Assembly (NCBI RefSeq): GCF_001544535.1
Contig: NZ_FCON02000017.1
Span: forward strand, 39,386-103,385
Length of the DNA stretch: 64,000 nt
Source: Caballeronia choica
GTDB taxonomy: Bacteria > Pseudomonadota > Gammaproteobacteria > Burkholderiales > Burkholderiaceae
Direction of reading: 5' to 3'
Below the pieces are notes generated by a model, which was not told the DNA's origin, made no database searches, and saw nothing but the letters and a program-made list of their open reading frames with translations. The position numbers were made by a program, and so were the translations under genes. Of the stretch, positions 9,024 through 18,790 are shown in pieces. How positions within the stretch are numbered: the stretch's first letter is position 1; each line of letters starts with the position of its first letter.

Positions 9024-11315
9024 TCAGAACTTCGCGCCGAACTGGAGGTAGATGCTGCTCTGCCCGTGCGGCGCCACCGCGAAACCGACATACGCAGGCC
9101 CGAACGCCGTCACGGTGCCGACGAACACGCTCAGGCTCTTCTTGAGCGGATCGGTGCGCAGCGCGGACGCGGACTGCGTGACGTTGCCGATCTCGCCCGT
9201 CGTTCCCAGGTACAGGTCGCGCACGATCTGCCCGTTCAGCGCGGCGATCTGATACTGATAGGTCAGTTGACCATACGCAAGGTAGTTCCCCGTGAACCGG
9301 TTGACACCATACGCCGCGAGATGGCGAAAGCCGCCAAGGGAAAAAGGGTCTGCGGCGTGCTTCGACCCGCCTCCTTCGAATGTTGCGTTAAAACTGTGGC
9401 GCCCGAAGCTGGTCGCGCCGGTGGCTGACAGATGCGCAAGCTGGTAGTTGCCGCCCGCGATGAACGATTTTTCGACCTCCGCTTTCACGTAGTACCCGGC
9501 ACGGGGAAACAGCGCGTTATCCAGTTGATCGATGACAAATTGTGCGCGCGTGAAGGTCTGCTTTTCCGGTTCAATCGTTGACGATGCCAAGCTCAAGCCC
9601 TCGGTGGGATTAAAGACGACGACATTTTCCGTCGTCTGCCGGTTGATCACGGAGGCACCGACGCCGACTCGCAACTCGCCCAGGCGGCCAATCGGTGCGG
9701 CAAAATCGATACCCGCTTTTGACTCGATACGTCGGATGCGCGCTATCGGCCGATTGTTGTCGGCGGCGATTCCGTCGAGAGCGCCGTAGTAGCTCTCGAA
9801 CCTTTGAGATATCTCCGCATACGGCGCGATGTAATAGCCGAAACGCTGGAGCACAGGCTGACGCAACTCGGTGTGAAACCCCAATTCCTCCGTGCCGAGC
9901 TTCACGTCGTTGCGCCATTCGAGCCCGGACGATGTGATCCACGGCCGCCGGTGCCCGATGTTGAGCACAAAGGCGCCAGTCCCGTTGAAATCTGTCGATA
10001 CGCCGAGGCCGAACAGCAGGAAATTCGGCCCCCATTCCTTCTCCTGTGCATCGATGCGCAGCCGGTTCTCACCGTTCTCCTCGGAGAACTCGTGCGTGAC
10101 GCTCGCGAAATAGCCAGTCGTGGCGAGCGTGTCGAGTTGCTGGTTGACCTTTTTCGCATCGTAGGCGTCACCGGGCTTTACGCTCAGGTAGCGCTCGATG
10201 TAACCCGCAGGCACGCGGCCGTGGCTATCGATCTCGATGCGGTCGATCTTCGCCTGCTCCCGCCCGGCGGCCTTCGGCTGATGCCCGGCGCGATAGGCAG
10301 CGTAGGCCTCCGGCGATAGCGACAACGAACCGAGCCGGGCGGTAAGTTCCTCGGCGGCCGCGCTGCCGTCGCGAATCGCCTCGGGTGCGCGGGTGAAATC
10401 GGTAAACGTGATGTCACCGAGATCGGGGCGAATCAGGATATCGGTCGGCTTCAGCGAATCGCGCTGCGCCTTCACGTTCTGCCCGATCAGGATGCCGACC
10501 ATTTGCTGGGCGACGTCCGCCGGCGAATTGATGTCGCCGCCTTTCTTGAGCGGCGTGCCGATGTCCACCGCGATCACGATATCCGCGCCGAGATCGCGCG
10601 CCACGTCGACGGGAAGGTTGTCCGTGAGCCCGCCATCGACTAGCGTCCGGCCGTTCACCTCGATCGGGGAAAACAGCCCGGGCGCGGCCATGCTCGCGCG
10701 GATCGCGAGCGGCAGCGAGCCATGATCGAAGACGACGCGCTCGCCGGTTTCCAGATCGGTCGCCACCGCGCGAAAGGGGATCGCCAACTTGTCGAACGAC
10801 TGGTTCGACGGCACCGGCGCGGTCCATTCCTGCAGCAGCGCGAGAAACGAATTGGCGCGCACGAAGCCCTTGGGCAGCTTGAGCTTGCCGGTGTCGTCGA
10901 TGCCGGCCGATACCGAGATCGGATAGTCGACCTCATCCTCGCGCAGTGACTGCGGCAGGCTCGACCGGGCGATGCGGTCGAACGCGACTTCGCCGAGATT
11001 GGTCGCCGATACGCGGCGCTCGAGTTCCTCGGCAGGCAAGCCCGATGCATACAGGCCGCCGACCACCGCGCCCATGCTCGTGCCGATCACCATGTCGACG
11101 GGAATGCGCAGCGCCTCGAGCGTCTTCAGCACGCCGATGTGCGCGTAACCGCGCGCGCCGCCGCCGGAAAGCACGAGCGCGATGCGGGGACGCGCCGGCG
11201 TGGCGGCACTGGCGAGCGCGGAAGGCGTTGCGCCGCTGACGGCGTCGGCAGCATGTGCGGGCGCGTTGAAAAAAATCGCAAAAAGGATAAACGACAGCAG
11301 AAAGAGATTGCGCAT
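9024..11315 (-). CDS. Patatin-like phospholipase with POTRA and Omp85 barrel (PlpD-type, type Vd)
   Basis: 763-aa secreted/outer-membrane protein. Signal peptide ends near AHA (residue 22). The patatin domain has the oxyanion hole GGGARG (51-56), nucleophile elbow GTSMG with Ser80 and the catalytic Asp227 in DGG. A POTRA-like segment follows (RIEIDSHGRVPAGYIERYLSVKPG, from about residue 358), then a 16-strand-type barrel ending in YLQFGAKF with terminal Phe. This order (patatin, single POTRA, barrel) defines type Vd autotransporters such as Pseudomonas PlpD; the phospholipase part would be surface exposed or released. It is divergent from the MASE1 gene. Confidence 0.93.
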   Translation of the reverse strand: MRNLFLLSFILFAIFFNAPAHAADAVSGATPSALASAATPARPRIALVLSGGGARGYAHIGVLKTLEALRIPVDMVIGTSMGAVVGGLYASGLPAEELERRVSATNLGEVAFDRIARSSLPQSLREDEVDYPISVSAGIDDTGKLKLPKGFVRANSFLALLQEWTAPVPSNQSFDKLAIPFRAVATDLETGERVVFDHGSLPLAIRASMAAPGLFSPIEVNGRTLVDGGLTDNLPVDVARDLGADIVIAVDIGTPLKKGGDINSPADVAQQMVGILIGQNVKAQRDSLKPTDILIRPDLGDITFTDFTRAPEAIRDGSAAAEELTARLGSLSLSPEAYAAYRAGHQPKAAGREQAKIDRIEIDSHGRVPAGYIERYLSVKPGDAYDAKKVNQQLDTLATTGYFASVTHEFSEENGENRLRIDAQEKEWGPNFLLFGLGVSTDFNGTGAFVLNIGHRRPWITSSGLEWRNDVKLGTEELGFHTELRQPVLQRFGYYIAPYAEISQRFESYYGALDGIAADNNRPIARIRRIESKAGIDFAAPIGRLGELRVGVGASVINRQTTENVVVFNPTEGLSLASSTIEPEKQTFTRAQFVIDQLDNALFPRAGYYVKAEVEKSFIAGGNYQLAHLSATGATSFGRHSFNATFEGGGSKHAADPFSLGGFRHLAAYGVNRFTGNYLAYGQLTYQYQIAALNGQIVRDLYLGTTGEIGNVTQSASALRTDPLKKSLSVFVGTVTAFGPAYVGFAVAPHGQSSIYLQFGAKF

Positions 11316-11590
11316 TGAACCGGGTGCGCAAGATTACGCAAAAAAGGAGAACTGACGCGAAAGCAGGTGCAGCGCACCGCCACAGGCGCGGCGGACGCGA
11401 TGTCCGCCGTACGCGGGGCTTCAAGACAGAAAACCCGCAGCCGTAGTCGAACACAAATCATCCTAAGATTGGTCTTAAATTCTCACTTTTTAGACATATT
11501 TAACGTTTAAAGCGAAAATTCAGAACATTCTCGTATTTTTGGCGCCTCCAGACATATAGCCTCGCCGGTTCCACCACAGCAGAGGCTTCC

Positions 11591-12901
11591 ATGCGCCAAC
11601 GCCCTCAACTCAGCGGCTTGCTCTGGGCAATTCCGTACTTCTTCGCCGCCTACGCATCGGCGATTCTTTCGACCAACGTGGGCCCCGCCGCGTCGATCTG
11701 GCTGCCCGCCGGCGTCGCCATGGCCGCGCTGATGCTCACGCGCCCGAACGGCTGGCCCGCCGTGATGATCGGCATCGTCGCGGCACAGACGCTCCTCGGC
11801 GTATGGCAGGGCGCAAACCTGCTGCTCTCGCTGGCCGTCTCGCTCGCGCTGATCTCGGCGCCGGCCGTCGCGCTCGCGATCGTCGTGCGCTTCGCGCAGG
11901 TGCCGCTCCACGGCCTGTACTTCCTGCGCGCGCTGTTCTTCGCGGCGCTCATCGAAAGCGCGCTGGCGGCCGCCATCGATACGGCGCTGCTGTCGGACGG
12001 TTCGGCGTTCTGGCCGAGCTTCCAGATCCGCGCGTTCGCGCATTTCGTCGGCATCTTCGTCATCACGCCCGTCTTCACGACCTGGGCGCGCTTCCGGCCG
12101 ACCCGCTCGACCACGCAAGGCGTGGCCGAGCGCGTGATCGGCGCCCTCGCGTTCGTCGCGCTCGTGCCGTGCGCGCTCATGGTGTTCGGCTGGCTCTCGA
12201 ATGACTGGGCCGGCCAGCACTTCGTGATCGGTATGAGCTATGTGCCGCTCGTGCTCTGCGTGCTTGTCGCGCTGATGTGGGGCGCGCGCGGCGGCGTCAT
12301 GTCGGTGCTGGCGCTCGCGCTGATCGCGCTCGGCCAGACGGCGTCGGGTCGCGGCCTGTTCGGCAGCACGCCCGACGACCCGTCTCTCTTCGGCGTGCAG
12401 ATGTATCTCGGCGTGGCGTCCGTGCTCGTGCTGCTCACGACCACGCTGCGCGGCCACCGCGAACGGGCGACGGAAGACGCGTCGCGCTGGCGCGCCAACA
12501 TGGAACTGGCGCTCGCCGGCAGCGGCCAGCTCGTCTACTGCTTCGACACGCGCACCGGCCGCTTCGAATGGGGCGGTGATCTCGAAAGCATCGCGGGCCG
12601 CTCGCCCGAGGAATTCGCGACGCTCGACGCGGTGCTCGCCGCCGTTTCGCTCGACGATCGCGCGCGCGCCCGCGCTCGCTGGCTGCGCGCCGCCGACGGC
12701 CAGCCGACGCGCGAAGCAACCTTCTGCCTGCACACGCCGCAGGGCGCGCCGGTCTTCGTCACCGATACGAGCCAGCCAATCGGCGACCTCGATGAAAGCA
12801 CGGCGTTCATCGCCGGGACGTGGCGCACCGCCCGCGCCGCGCAGCAATTCGCCTCGGTCGCCAGCGCAGCACGGCTCCATCCGAAAGCGGAGGCCGTATG
12901 A
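11591..12901 (+). CDS. MASE1-domain membrane sensor with C-terminal PAS-like domain
   Basis: 436-aa protein. The first ~300 residues are eight or so membrane helices of MASE1 type (NVGPAASIWLPAGVAMAALML and RAFAHFVGIFVITPVFTTW are typical segments). A soluble tail of about 130 residues (MELALAGSGQLVYCFDTRTGRFEWGGDLESIAGRS) looks like a PAS fold. MASE1 proteins usually end in GGDEF, EAL or kinase domains; none is present here, so this is a sensor without an obvious output. The TGA stop overlaps the ATG of the next gene (ATGA), so the two are translationally coupled and may act together. Confidence 0.85.
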   Translation: MRQRPQLSGLLWAIPYFFAAYASAILSTNVGPAASIWLPAGVAMAALMLTRPNGWPAVMIGIVAAQTLLGVWQGANLLLSLAVSLALISAPAVALAIVVRFAQVPLHGLYFLRALFFAALIESALAAAIDTALLSDGSAFWPSFQIRAFAHFVGIFVITPVFTTWARFRPTRSTTQGVAERVIGALAFVALVPCALMVFGWLSNDWAGQHFVIGMSYVPLVLCVLVALMWGARGGVMSVLALALIALGQTASGRGLFGSTPDDPSLFGVQMYLGVASVLVLLTTTLRGHRERATEDASRWRANMELALAGSGQLVYCFDTRTGRFEWGGDLESIAGRSPEEFATLDAVLAAVSLDDRARARARWLRAADGQPTREATFCLHTPQGAPVFVTDTSQPIGDLDESTAFIAGTWRTARAAQQFASVASAARLHPKAEAV

Positions 12902-14436
12902 GCACCGGGCGCACCGCTGCGTTTCTGATCCATGGGCTGGGCGGCACGCAATTCGACCTCGGCTCGATGCACAAGACGCTCAGGCGCGCGGGCATCGACA
13001 CGCATTCGCTCACCCTCCCCGGCCACGGCACCACGCCCGAAGACCTCGCCGGCGTGCGCGCGGAAGCGTGGCTCGCGGCCGTCACGGCGAAATATCGCGA
13101 AGTCGTGATGCAGTACGACACCGTGCACGTCATCGGCATGTGCATGGGCTCGCTTCTCGCGCTCGCGCTGTGCGCGCAGGAAGGCCACGCCCGCGGACGC
13201 CTCGTCACGCTCGCACCGCCGATCTATATCGACGGCTGGGCTACGCCGTGGTATCGCGCGTTCCGTCATCTGATGTACTGGTTGCCGTTCGTGCCGAACC
13301 GCATGCGGGTCGACGAGGACGAGCCGTTCGGCATCAAGAACGCGCTCGTGCGCTCCATCGTGAAGGCGAAGTTCGAGCGCGGCGACAATTTCCACTATCG
13401 ATGGGTGCCGCTTGCCTGCATCCGCGAAGTCGACCGGTTGAGGCGAATCGCGAAGCGCGGCGCCAGGGCGCTGCGCTGCGACACGCTCGTGATGCACGCC
13501 CGCGAGGACGAGTTGACGAGCCTGAAATCGGCGTACTTCCTGCGCGATCACGTCGAGCGCGCGGAAATCGTCGTGCTGGAGAACAGCTATCACCTGATCT
13601 GCGTCGACAACGACCGCCAACTCGTCGCGACGAGCATCCTGCGCTTCCTGGGCCTCGATCCGGCCGCGGCCGACAAGCCGGCGGCCGAGGCGGAGCCCGA
13701 CGTCCCGATGGCCGCCGAGGAAGTGCGTGCGCTGGCGGCACGCTACATGAGCGCGATGAGCGCGCGCCAGTTCGAAGCAGCGCTGCCGCTCTTCGCCTCG
13801 GAGGTGGTCTGGGAGCAGCGGGGCGTCGGGCCGCTTGCCCGCGACTACGCAGGACGCACCGCGCTGATCGACCTGTTCTCGTCGCTGCTGGACCGCTCGG
13901 ACGGCTCGTTCGCCGTGCAGTCGTTCGGCGAGCCCCGCTTCGAAGGGCAGACGGTCACCGCCGATGTCGCCTTCACCGCGACGCGCGCCGGCCGGACGTT
14001 CCACGGCGCCGCGAAGCAGACGTTCGTCCTGCGCAACGGACGGATTTCGCACGTCGTGTACGAACCTGACGACGCCGCCGCTGAAGCCGCGTTCTGGGGC
14101 AGCGGGTCGGAGGCCGCGCCCGTGTGTGACACGCCGTCGACCGAACTTGCCGCGCTCGGCGGCGACGCGTTGCGCCAGCGCTTCGAGCGGGCGCAGTCGA
14201 GCGTGAAGGCGCTTGCCCGCCGACCGTCGAACGACATGCTCCTGCGTTTGTACGCATGTTACAAGCAGGCAACCGACGGTGACGCGTCCGGCGCACAGCC
14301 ATCCGCACTCGACCCGAAGGCGCGCGCGAAGCACACGGCGTGGGCGAGGCTCGCCGGCGTCGACGCGAACGACGCGATGCGCCGCTACGTCGCGCTTGCC
14401 GAGCAACTGGACAGGGAAACCGTCGAAACGGCCTGA
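12898..14436 (+). CDS. Alpha/beta hydrolase-SnoaL-like-acyl-CoA-binding (ACBP) fusion with Cys nucleophile
   Basis: 512-aa three-part protein. Residues 1-255 are an alpha/beta hydrolase of the carboxylesterase/thioesterase type: oxyanion HGLGG (12-16), PGHGTTPEDL, nucleophile elbow GMCMG with Cys82 in place of Ser, an acid candidate in HAREDELT (Asp204) and His232 in NSYHLICVD. Residues ~272-390 resemble a SnoaL/NTF2-like domain (ARYMSAMSARQFEAALPLFASEVVWEQRG). Residues ~422-505 match ACBP: RRPSNDMLLRLYACYKQATDG, then LDPKARAKHTAWARLAG. ACBP domains bind long-chain acyl-CoA, so an acyl-CoA or acyl-chain reaction is likely. Start at 12898 overlaps the MASE1 stop. Substrate unknown. Confidence 0.85.
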   Translation: MSTGRTAAFLIHGLGGTQFDLGSMHKTLRRAGIDTHSLTLPGHGTTPEDLAGVRAEAWLAAVTAKYREVVMQYDTVHVIGMCMGSLLALALCAQEGHARGRLVTLAPPIYIDGWATPWYRAFRHLMYWLPFVPNRMRVDEDEPFGIKNALVRSIVKAKFERGDNFHYRWVPLACIREVDRLRRIAKRGARALRCDTLVMHAREDELTSLKSAYFLRDHVERAEIVVLENSYHLICVDNDRQLVATSILRFLGLDPAAADKPAAEAEPDVPMAAEEVRALAARYMSAMSARQFEAALPLFASEVVWEQRGVGPLARDYAGRTALIDLFSSLLDRSDGSFAVQSFGEPRFEGQTVTADVAFTATRAGRTFHGAAKQTFVLRNGRISHVVYEPDDAAAEAAFWGSGSEAAPVCDTPSTELAALGGDALRQRFERAQSSVKALARRPSNDMLLRLYACYKQATDGDASGAQPSALDPKARAKHTAWARLAGVDANDAMRRYVALAEQLDRETVETA

Positions 14437-14458
14437 CTTCGCCGCACGTTCATATGAC

Positions 14459-14487
14459 AAAGGCCGTCGGTTCGCACCGGCGGCCTT
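14459..14487 (+). terminator. Rho-independent terminator
   Basis: Stem AAAGGCCGTCGGT / ACCGGCGGCCTTT around loop TCGC; it closes the MASE1-hydrolase pair and can also act on the convergent glk strand. Confidence 0.8.
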
Positions 14488-14522
14488 TGCTTTTGCGCCC
14501 TGCTCTTTTGCAACGAAACGCG

Positions 14523-16445
14523 TCAGTCGCGCGCCGCGCCCGATGCGCCGTGGCTCAGCCAGTCGAGCACCGCGCCCGCTTCCTCGTCGCCGGAATCGCG
14601 CACCTTTTCGACCGTCTCGTTCAGCTTGGCGCCCGGCTTCGGCGCCGCGCGCCGGATCGCCACGCCGACCGCGAGGATATCGATGATGACGAGATGCAGG
14701 ATGCGCGAAATCATCGACAACTGCGACTCGCGGATCTCGATGTGGTCGGTTTCGAGCGCCACGGTCGCGCGTTTGGCCAAAGGCGTGTTGCTCGACGTGA
14801 TCGCGACGACCGTCGCGCCCTGCTGCATCGCCACTTCCAGCACGCGCAGCAACTCCGGCGCGCGCCCCGATTTCGACACCGCCACGATCACGTCGCCCTT
14901 GCCGAGCAGCGCGGCGGACGCCGCCTGCATGTACAGGTCGCCGTAAGCGATCGTCGGAATGCCGAAGCGGAAGAACTTGTAGTGCGCGTCCTGCGCGACG
15001 ATGTTCGAATTCCCGAGGCCGTAGAACTCGATGCGACGCGCGCCGTTCAGGATGTCGATCGCGCGCTCGACGCTCTCGAAATTGAGATGCTCGCGCAACT
15101 GCAGGATCGCCGATACCGTGTTGTCCAGCACCTTCGCGCCGAAGTCGGTGGCGGTGTCGCCGAGATGCACCTGGCTGTGGCTCACCGGAATCGTGCCGGT
15201 CAGGCCCGTTGCCAGCTTCAGCTTGAAGTCGGACAGCCCCGTGCAGCCGAGCGACCGGCAGAAGCGGATCACCGTCGGCTGGCTGACGTCGGCCTTGCGT
15301 GCGATGTCGATGATCGGATCGTTGATGATCGAGCGCGGATGATTGAGCGCGAGATCGGCGACGCGCCGTTCGGCCGGCGTGAGCGCATCGCGCATCTGGC
15401 GAATCCGCTCGAACACCGCCGACGAGCCGCTGTTCGCGCGGTTCGACAGTTGCTCCGCGAGAATCGCCGAGACGCCGAGGAATGCCGGATATTCCGCGGT
15501 GATGACATAGGTGGGAACGCCCGACAGATACTGCTGGAAGCGCCCTTTCGCCTCGAACCGCTCGCGGAATGGCGACTTGTGGAACAGTTCGCCGAGCTTC
15601 AGCACGACGCCGCCGCCGATGAAGATGCCGCCGAGCGCGCCGAGCGTCACCGCGATATCGCCGGAAAACGTGCCGAGAATGCCGCAGAAGCAATTGACCG
15701 CTTCGAGCGCGAGCGCTTCGCCGTCGTGGGCGCGCTTCGTGACGTCGGCGCTCGTGAAGGGTTCCGCGACCGTCACGCCGTCGCGCTCCGCGAACGTGCG
15801 ATAGATCAACTCCAGCCCCGGCCCCGCCGCGACGCGCTCGAACGACACATGCGGCCACTTGCGGCGCGCGTGGCGCAGCACCAGGTCTTCATTTTCGTTC
15901 GACGGCGCGAAGCTCGCGTGTCCGCCTTCGCTGCCGAGCGCGATCCAGCGGTCGTCGGCGGGAATCAGGCCCGAGACACCGAGCCCGGTGCCGGGCCCGA
16001 GCAAGCCGATCACGCTGTTCTGCCGCCGCGCGCCGCCGCCGACCTGCACGCGCTGCGCGTCGGTCAGGCCCGGCAGCGCCATCGCGAGCGCGGTGAAGTC
16101 GTTCACGACGAGCAGCGTATCGAACCCGAGCGCGCGGCGCGTCGCCTCGATCGAGAAGCTCCAGTCGTGATTGGTCATCGCGACGTGATCGCCGTCGACC
16201 GGATTCGCGATCGCCACCGCCGCGTGGTTCACGCGCCCGACCTTGGTGTCTTTCAGATACTGCTGCATGACCTCCGCGATGCCCGGATAGTCCGCGCCCG
16301 CGTACACGCGAATCTGCCCGATCTCGCCGGGCGCCGTCTCCAGCGCGAAGCGCGCGTTGGTGCCGCCGACGTCGGCGAGGAGTCTCGGCCCGTCGGCATG
16401 CTGGTTGCCGGCCGGCGCGGCCTTGCTATGCACACCAGTAGACAT
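14523..16445 (-). CDS. glk: Bifunctional glucokinase / RpiR (HexR-type) transcriptional regulator
   Basis: 640-aa fusion. The N-terminal ~330 residues are a bacterial glucokinase (phosphate-1 motif [40 protein letters not shown]). The C-terminal half is an RpiR regulator: HTH with [20 protein letters not shown], then a SIS sugar-phosphate-sensing domain ([29 protein letters not shown]). This fusion is known in Burkholderia. It phosphorylates glucose and probably represses Entner-Doudoroff genes in response to KDPG or glucose-6-P. Start set at MSTGVHS (16445), with AGGGAG upstream; it overlaps the end of pgl by 20 bp. It probably acts on the palindrome at 18801-18819. Confidence 0.94.
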   Translation of the reverse strand: MSTGVHSKAAPAGNQHADGPRLLADVGGTNARFALETAPGEIGQIRVYAGADYPGIAEVMQQYLKDTKVGRVNHAAVAIANPVDGDHVAMTNHDWSFSIEATRRALGFDTLLVVNDFTALAMALPGLTDAQRVQVGGGARRQNSVIGLLGPGTGLGVSGLIPADDRWIALGSEGGHASFAPSNENEDLVLRHARRKWPHVSFERVAAGPGLELIYRTFAERDGVTVAEPFTSADVTKRAHDGEALALEAVNCFCGILGTFSGDIAVTLGALGGIFIGGGVVLKLGELFHKSPFRERFEAKGRFQQYLSGVPTYVITAEYPAFLGVSAILAEQLSNRANSGSSAVFERIRQMRDALTPAERRVADLALNHPRSIINDPIIDIARKADVSQPTVIRFCRSLGCTGLSDFKLKLATGLTGTIPVSHSQVHLGDTATDFGAKVLDNTVSAILQLREHLNFESVERAIDILNGARRIEFYGLGNSNIVAQDAHYKFFRFGIPTIAYGDLYMQAASAALLGKGDVIVAVSKSGRAPELLRVLEVAMQQGATVVAITSSNTPLAKRATVALETDHIEIRESQLSMISRILHLVIIDILAVGVAIRRAAPKPGAKLNETVEKVRDSGDEEAGAVLDWLSHGASGAARD

Positions 16446-17127
16446 CGAGCTTGACTCCCTGAGCATTGGCCAACGTCGAGATGGCGTTTTTTTGCGGCGC
16501 GGCGAGCGCCGCGTTCAATACGTCGAGCTTCTTCTGTCCCGCGATCAGCAGGTAAAGCTGGCCGACCTGCTTCAGCGCCGACATCGACAGGCTCACGCGC
16601 GCATGCGGCGCGTTGCCCGGATGCACGGCGATGAAACGGTCGGCGGTGGTGATCGCGACGTCCCACTCGGGGGCGTCGGCGAAGATCGACGCCGTGTGGC
16701 CGTCCTCGCCCATGCCAAGCACCGCGACATCGGGCAGGCGGCGCTGCGCGTCGCCGTTCAGGTCGGCGATATGCGTTTCGAGCGCCTGCGCCGTGTCGAC
16801 GAGCGGCCAGAAATACGCCGCGCTCGCCGCGTTCTGCAGCAGCGTCTCGCGCACGAGGCGCGCGTTGCTCGCGGCATCGGTTTCGGGCACCCAGCGGTCG
16901 TCGACGAGCGTCACGTCGATGTGCGCCCAGTCGAGCGCCTGCGACGACAGCGTCTGCAAGAAGGGACGCGGGCTCGTGCCGCCGGAAACGGCGAGCGTCG
17001 CATGATGGGCGGCGTCGGTGGACGCGGCGCCGCGAGCCGCCAGCGACGCCTGTAGCGCGTCGCCCACGGCTTTCGCCAGCGCGTCCGATTGGGCGCGCGG
17101 GTCGTCGAAAGTGTGAAGCTCGATCAC
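16426..17127 (-). CDS. pgl: 6-phosphogluconolactonase
   Basis: 233-aa enzyme (PGL/DevB family) that hydrolyses 6-phosphogluconolactone to 6-phosphogluconate. Motifs: [39 protein letters not shown] and [11 protein letters not shown]. Start chosen at the GTG at 17127 (reading MIELHTFDD), because GGAGGAG at 17136-17130 is ideally spaced before it and length then equals the family norm. An ATG at 17145 or 17256 would add untypical residues without a ribosome-binding site. It lies between zwf and glk in the glucose operon. Confidence 0.93.
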   Translation of the reverse strand: MIELHTFDDPRAQSDALAKAVGDALQASLAARGAASTDAAHHATLAVSGGTSPRPFLQTLSSQALDWAHIDVTLVDDRWVPETDAASNARLVRETLLQNAASAAYFWPLVDTAQALETHIADLNGDAQRRLPDVAVLGMGEDGHTASIFADAPEWDVAITTADRFIAVHPGNAPHARVSLSMSALKQVGQLYLLIAGQKKLDVLNAALAAPQKNAISTLANAQGVKLDVYWCA

Positions 17128-17283
17128 TGCTCCTCCATCCTGCATTGTTTTGATTTGATCAGCCCGCCGCGCGGATGCGGCGGCGGGTGTACTCCCCGGC
17201 TCGGTTCTGCGCTTTATTGTCGTCCCGCTATTGTGTTCTTGATTCGTAAGCTTCACTGCGGTCCAGCTACCGTTGCGACCGCT

Positions 17284-18744
17284 TCAATTCTCTTCTTCGA
17301 GCCAGCAAGTGCCGTGCTGCGCCAGCATCGCGCTCGATGCAGCCGGCCCCCAGGTGCCCGCCGCGTAAGGCTTCGGCGGCTTGGTCGAGACGGCCCATTC
17401 GTTCAGGATCGGCTCGACCCAATGCCACGCCGCTTCCTGTTCGTCGCGCCGCACGAACAGCGCGAGGCGCCCGCGGATCACGTCGAGCAACAGGCGCTGG
17501 TACGCCTCCATCTGCCCTTCCTTGAAGAACTGGTCGAATGCGAGGTCGAGGTGCACGCTCGCGAGGTTCATGCCTTCGCCCGGCTGCTTCGCGAGACAGT
17601 AGAGACGGATGGTCTCGTTCGGCTGCAGGCGGATCACGAGGCGGTTGGCGCCCGCGCGGAGCGCGTTCGCACCGAGCGCCGAATGCGGCACCGGCCGGAA
17701 ATTCACGACGATTTCCGCGACCCGGTCGGCCAGTCGCTTGCCCGTGCGCAGGAAAAACGGCACGCCCGCCCAGCGCCAGTTTTCGATCTCCACCTTCAGC
17801 GCGACGAAGGTCTCCGTGCGGCTGTCGGGGCGCACGCCGTGCTCCGTGGCGTAACCCGGCACCGAGGTGCCCTTGATCACGCCCGCGTGATACTGGCCGC
17901 GCACCGCGACCTTGCTGATGTCGCGCTCGTCGACGGGCTTCAGTGCCCGCAGCACGCGCAGCTTTTCGTCGCGGACCGAATCGGAATCCATCGAATGCGG
18001 CGGTTCCATCGTCACGATGGAAAGCAGTTGCAGCAGATGGTTCTGCACCATGTCGCGCAAGGCGCCGGTGTTGTCGTAGAAATCGCCGCGGGCTTCCACG
18101 CCGAGCTCTTCCGCGATCGTGATCTGGATGCTCTCCACCCACTCGCGGCGCCAGAGCGGCTCGAAGAGCGCATTGCCGAAGCGCAGCGCGAGCAGGTTCT
18201 GGACCGGCTCCTTGCCGAGATAGTGGTCGATCCGGTAGATCTGCTCTTCCTGGAAGATCTCGCCGACCGCGTCGTTGATCGCGTTCGACGATTCCAGGTC
18301 GTAGCCGAGCGGCTTTTCCAGCACGATGCGCGCGTTCTGGTTCAGGCCGACATCGGCGAGCGCGCGGCAGATCGGGACGAACAGCGACGGACCCGTCGCG
18401 AGATAGAACACGCGCGTGCCGTCGAGTTCGGCCACCGCGTCGCGCAGGATCTTGAAGTCTTCCGGATTGCCGAGGTCGATATGGACGTACTCGACGCGCT
18501 CGAGAAAACTCTGCCACGCCGCTTCATCCACGCCATTTTTCGCGACGTGCGGCTTCACATGCTCCTCGACCCACTCCAGGTAAGCCGCACGCGTCTCGAC
18601 GCCGCGCGCCACGGCCACGATCTTTCCGGCCGGCGCGAGCATCCCGGCACGGTGCGCTTCGAAGAGTGCCGGCAGGATCTTGCGCATCGAGAGATCGCCC
18701 GTTCCGCCGAACAGCACAAAGATGAAATTCGAATCGGTTTGCAT
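17284..18744 (-). CDS. zwf: Glucose-6-phosphate 1-dehydrogenase
   Basis: 486-aa enzyme oxidising glucose-6-phosphate to 6-phosphogluconolactone with NAD(P)+. N-terminal dinucleotide motif GGTGDLSMRKILPAL, active-site segment RIDHYLGKEPVQN (catalytic His pair region), ARIVLEKPLGYDL and the C-terminal REEQEAAW-like EQEAAWHWVEPIL are all present, and the length is standard. Start at 18744 follows GGAG at a good distance. It is first in the leftward zwf-pgl-glk unit. The promoter lies in the divergent region beside the HexR-like palindrome. Confidence 0.96.
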   Translation of the reverse strand: MQTDSNFIFVLFGGTGDLSMRKILPALFEAHRAGMLAPAGKIVAVARGVETRAAYLEWVEEHVKPHVAKNGVDEAAWQSFLERVEYVHIDLGNPEDFKILRDAVAELDGTRVFYLATGPSLFVPICRALADVGLNQNARIVLEKPLGYDLESSNAINDAVGEIFQEEQIYRIDHYLGKEPVQNLLALRFGNALFEPLWRREWVESIQITIAEELGVEARGDFYDNTGALRDMVQNHLLQLLSIVTMEPPHSMDSDSVRDEKLRVLRALKPVDERDISKVAVRGQYHAGVIKGTSVPGYATEHGVRPDSRTETFVALKVEIENWRWAGVPFFLRTGKRLADRVAEIVVNFRPVPHSALGANALRAGANRLVIRLQPNETIRLYCLAKQPGEGMNLASVHLDLAFDQFFKEGQMEAYQRLLLDVIRGRLALFVRRDEQEAAWHWVEPILNEWAVSTKPPKPYAAGTWGPAASSAMLAQHGTCWLEEEN

Positions 18745-18790
18745 GTGTCTCCGTCATCCAGAGGAGGACCGTAGTCCGATAAAAATATTT

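Noticed and set aside
12535-15858. Very long minus-strand open frame (over 1,100 codons) across the hydrolase and glk genes
   Set aside because: It is Arg/His-rich low-complexity shadow translation of high-GC genes; real genes with clear motifs occupy other frames.
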